Assembly (NCBI GenBank): GCA_022615475.1
Contig: JAKEGQ010000066.1
Location: forward strand, 1-5,598
DNA from: Candidatus Methylomirabilota bacterium
GTDB taxonomy: Bacteria > Methylomirabilota > Methylomirabilia > Methylomirabilales > CSP1-5
DNA length: 5,598 nt
Direction of reading: 5' to 3'
This document shows, piece by piece, positions 4,520-5,598 of this stretch. Below the pieces are notes generated by a model. The model saw only the letters and a list, made by a program, of their open reading frames with translations. It was not told where the DNA came from and made no database searches. How positions within the stretch are numbered: position 1 is the first letter of the stretch; every line of letters starts with the position of its first letter. The translations under genes and the position numbers were made by a program.

Positions 4520-5071
4520 GTGGACCTGTCCAACCTCAAAGACATCACCGAAATTGTCCGGTCCTTTGTTACGGTCGCGGCAATCCTCGTGGGAGGACTC
4601 TGGAGCTACATGTTATTTGTCAGGACCAGACAAAGATACCCGCGTGCCAAGATCGAGCATGAGATTACGCACCGGGCCCTATCCGATGACAAGGCTCTCC
4701 TGCATGTCGCTGTAAACATCAGCAATTCGGGGGACGTTCTCCTTTCGGTTGTCTCAGCTCAAACCAGAATTCAACAGGTGCTGCCGACACCACCCGAAAT
4801 TCTGGACTCTGTTAATCAGGGACTTGATCCCGTTCAAAAGGGGAAAACGGAGATCGAGTGGCCCTTGATAGGCACAACCCGCAAGTCGCATTGGGCGAAG
4901 GGTAAACGGGAGATTGAGCCGGGTGAGACCGACGAACTCCACTACGACTTCGTACTCGACTCTCGTATCCAGACCGTGGAAGTATACACGTATGTCAAGA
5001 ACGCCACGAAGCGTGGTGGTGAGATCGGATGGTCCTTGACCACTCTGTACGACCTCCCGTCTGCCTCGTAA
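4520..5071 (+). CDS. Membrane-anchored protein with beta-rich domain
   Basis: A 183-residue protein starting at GTG (4520), with AGGA (4508-4511) eight bases upstream. Residues about 10-34 (TEIVRSFVTVAAILVGGLWSYMLFV) form one membrane helix, followed at once by the basic turn RTRQRYPRAK. From about residue 41 alternating strands (KIEHEITHR, ALLHVAVNISNSGDVLLSVVSAQTRI, DELHYDFVLD, TVEVYTYVKN, IGWSLTTLYDL) suggest a beta-sandwich or Ig-like domain. The acidic N-terminus and basic residues after the helix suggest that the beta domain faces the cytoplasm. A short N-terminal helix with GLW, a YPR turn and a beta domain is an arrangement I associate with unnamed bacterial hypothetical proteins; no function is known to me. 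The frame is open back to 4364, but that part is Arg/Ser-rich and lies upstream of the promoter. Confidence 0.75.
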   Translation: MDLSNLKDITEIVRSFVTVAAILVGGLWSYMLFVRTRQRYPRAKIEHEITHRALSDDKALLHVAVNISNSGDVLLSVVSAQTRIQQVLPTPPEILDSVNQGLDPVQKGKTEIEWPLIGTTRKSHWAKGKREIEPGETDELHYDFVLDSRIQTVEVYTYVKNATKRGGEIGWSLTTLYDLPSAS

Positions 5072-5072
5072 T

Positions 5073-5089
5073 GAGAGGAACATCCTCTC
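5073..5089 (+). other. Hairpin directly after the stop codon
   Basis: GAGAGGA (5073-5079) and TCCTCTC (5083-5089) form a perfect 7-bp stem with a three-base loop, starting two bases after the TAA. No T-run follows, so it is not a classical terminator. It may protect the 3' end of the message or mask the start region of the small gene downstream. Confidence 0.4.
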
Positions 5090-5127
5090 GATCAACGCGA
5101 CGTTCGTCCATGCCCTGGAGGAGGACA

Positions 5128-5253
5128 ATGGGGTTCCTGCACGCTAAGACAGCAAAGATGCAGCAGGCCGAACCAAAGCCAGACCCAAAACCCAAGCCCC
5201 AGCAGCCACCGAAGCCGGCTCCGCCGAGGAAACCAGGGCCCCCTAAGCCCTAG
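5128..5253 (+). CDS. 41-aa Pro/Lys-rich small protein
   Basis: A small protein whose last 28 residues are a proline/lysine/glutamine run (PKPDPKPKPQQPPKPAPPRK then PGPPKP), preceded by MGFLHAKTAKMQQAE. A strong ribosome site GGAGGAGG (5117-5124) precedes the ATG at 5128, which is better spaced than the in-frame ATG at 5110. Pro-Lys repeats form an extended, flexible, positively charged chain, as in linkers that span the cell wall or periplasm or bind acidic surfaces. There is no clear signal peptide. It lies 56 bases after the beta-domain gene and may be co-transcribed. It could also be non-coding; the ribosome site and strong composition bias are the support. Confidence 0.5.
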   Translation: MGFLHAKTAKMQQAEPKPDPKPKPQQPPKPAPPRKPGPPKP

Positions 5254-5477
5254 TGGTCTGGCCACGCGGATCAGCGATTCTCGTGTGTGAACTTCAGGCG
5301 GGGGAGGGGACGTCCGGATGCGTTCCTCTCGGGTGTTTTCGCTTCGGTGGTCCACCGTGAGCATAGCGACCGCGATCCCGCTCCAGGCATACTGCTGGTC
5401 GTACGAGCTCATGGCGGCGCTGCAAGAGCACGAGCAGATGGTGTATGGGGCGTATACCCGACTTACAAGGGAAGATG
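5254..5477. other. Intergenic region before the dehydrogenase gene
   Basis: About 220 bases with no convincing gene. An odd palindrome CGGTGG-T-CCACCG at 5345-5357 is the one clear structure and could be an operator for the downstream gene. No good -35/-10 pair was found. A plus-strand open frame starting at 5318 has an acceptable ribosome site (GGAGGGG) but runs out of frame through the dehydrogenase start and is not called. Confidence 0.4.
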
Positions 5478-5598
5478 ATGAAGATCGAGGAGATCAAGGC
5501 GGTGACCGTCATCGGGGCTGGGGTGATGGGCAGCGGCATTGCCCAGCACTTTGCCCAGGCGGGCTACGAGGTGCGCCTTCACGCACGAAACGCGGAGA
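5478..5598 (+). CDS. 3-hydroxyacyl-CoA dehydrogenase, N-terminus (partial)
   Basis: The first 40 residues of a 3-hydroxyacyl-CoA (3-hydroxybutyryl-CoA) dehydrogenase, which oxidises 3-hydroxyacyl-CoA to 3-ketoacyl-CoA using NAD(P) in beta-oxidation or butanoate metabolism. The Rossmann beta1 and glycine loop are plain: VTVIGAGVMGSGIA, with GxGxxG at G13, G15 and G18, then helix HFAQAGYE and beta2 VRLHAR. In most family members an acidic residue ends beta2 (as in VxLxD) to hold the NAD ribose. Here the position is Ala36 followed by Arg37, which may alter cofactor preference. The start at 5478 is preferred because AAGG (5467-5470) is seven bases away; ATG 5475 is the alternative. The gene continues beyond the window, so domain count and length cannot be judged. 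Confidence 0.9.
   Translation, partial: MKIEEIKAVTVIGAGVMGSGIAQHFAQAGYEVRLHARNAE

Noticed and set aside
5318..5598. Plus-strand open frame starting at 5318 with an upstream GGAGGGG
   Set aside because: It has no stop before the window ends and runs out of frame through the unmistakable dehydrogenase start; its product has no recognisable features and the open frame is explained by GC-rich composition.

Overview
The window is bacterial chromosome, moderately GC-rich, with short genes packed on both strands and ordinary Shine-Dalgarno sites. Nothing in it fixes the species. A hairpin-forming dispersed repeat around 148-275, the glycine-rich RRM protein and a 3-hydroxyacyl-CoA dehydrogenase of the beta-oxidation type would fit an environmental lineage such as NC10/Methylomirabilota or a deltaproteobacterial group. 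That placement is a guess from general impression.

Layout. Positions 108-152 are the 3' half of a tRNA-Ala(CGC), from the anticodon loop to CCA, with no 5' half. This is the typical scar (att site) at the far end of an element integrated into a tRNA gene. By its orientation the element would lie to the left (1-107 and beyond the window), and the chromosome resumes at about 153. A large inverted repeat follows (148-275). Next are four minus-strand genes in two pairs. The first pair is a six-helix membrane protein (1515-649) and a small lipoprotein-like protein (628-302). The second is a 67-residue helical protein (2464-2261) and a 186-residue protein (2243-1683). The second pair has a clear sigma70-type promoter whose -35 box sits in a palindrome. 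Its arrangement resembles a toxin-antitoxin module, and it is the best candidate here for an undescribed two-gene system.

A strong bidirectional terminator (2624-2656) separates that pair from a second minus-strand operon: an RRM-type RNA-binding protein (3295-2972) coupled by a one-base overlap to a small Lys/Arg/Gln-rich protein (2972-2787). The RRM gene has a long leader with several hairpins. Upstream are a 41-residue zinc-ribbon protein (3782-3657) and a two-helix membrane protein of unknown function (4323-3859).

The right end is on the plus strand. It holds a membrane-anchored protein with a probable beta-rich domain (4520-5071, with its own promoter), a 41-residue Pro/Lys-rich protein (5128-5253), a roughly 220-base gap, and the N-terminus of a 3-hydroxyacyl-CoA dehydrogenase that runs off the window (from 5478). 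Apart from the RRM protein and the dehydrogenase, no gene here can be given a firm function from sequence alone.
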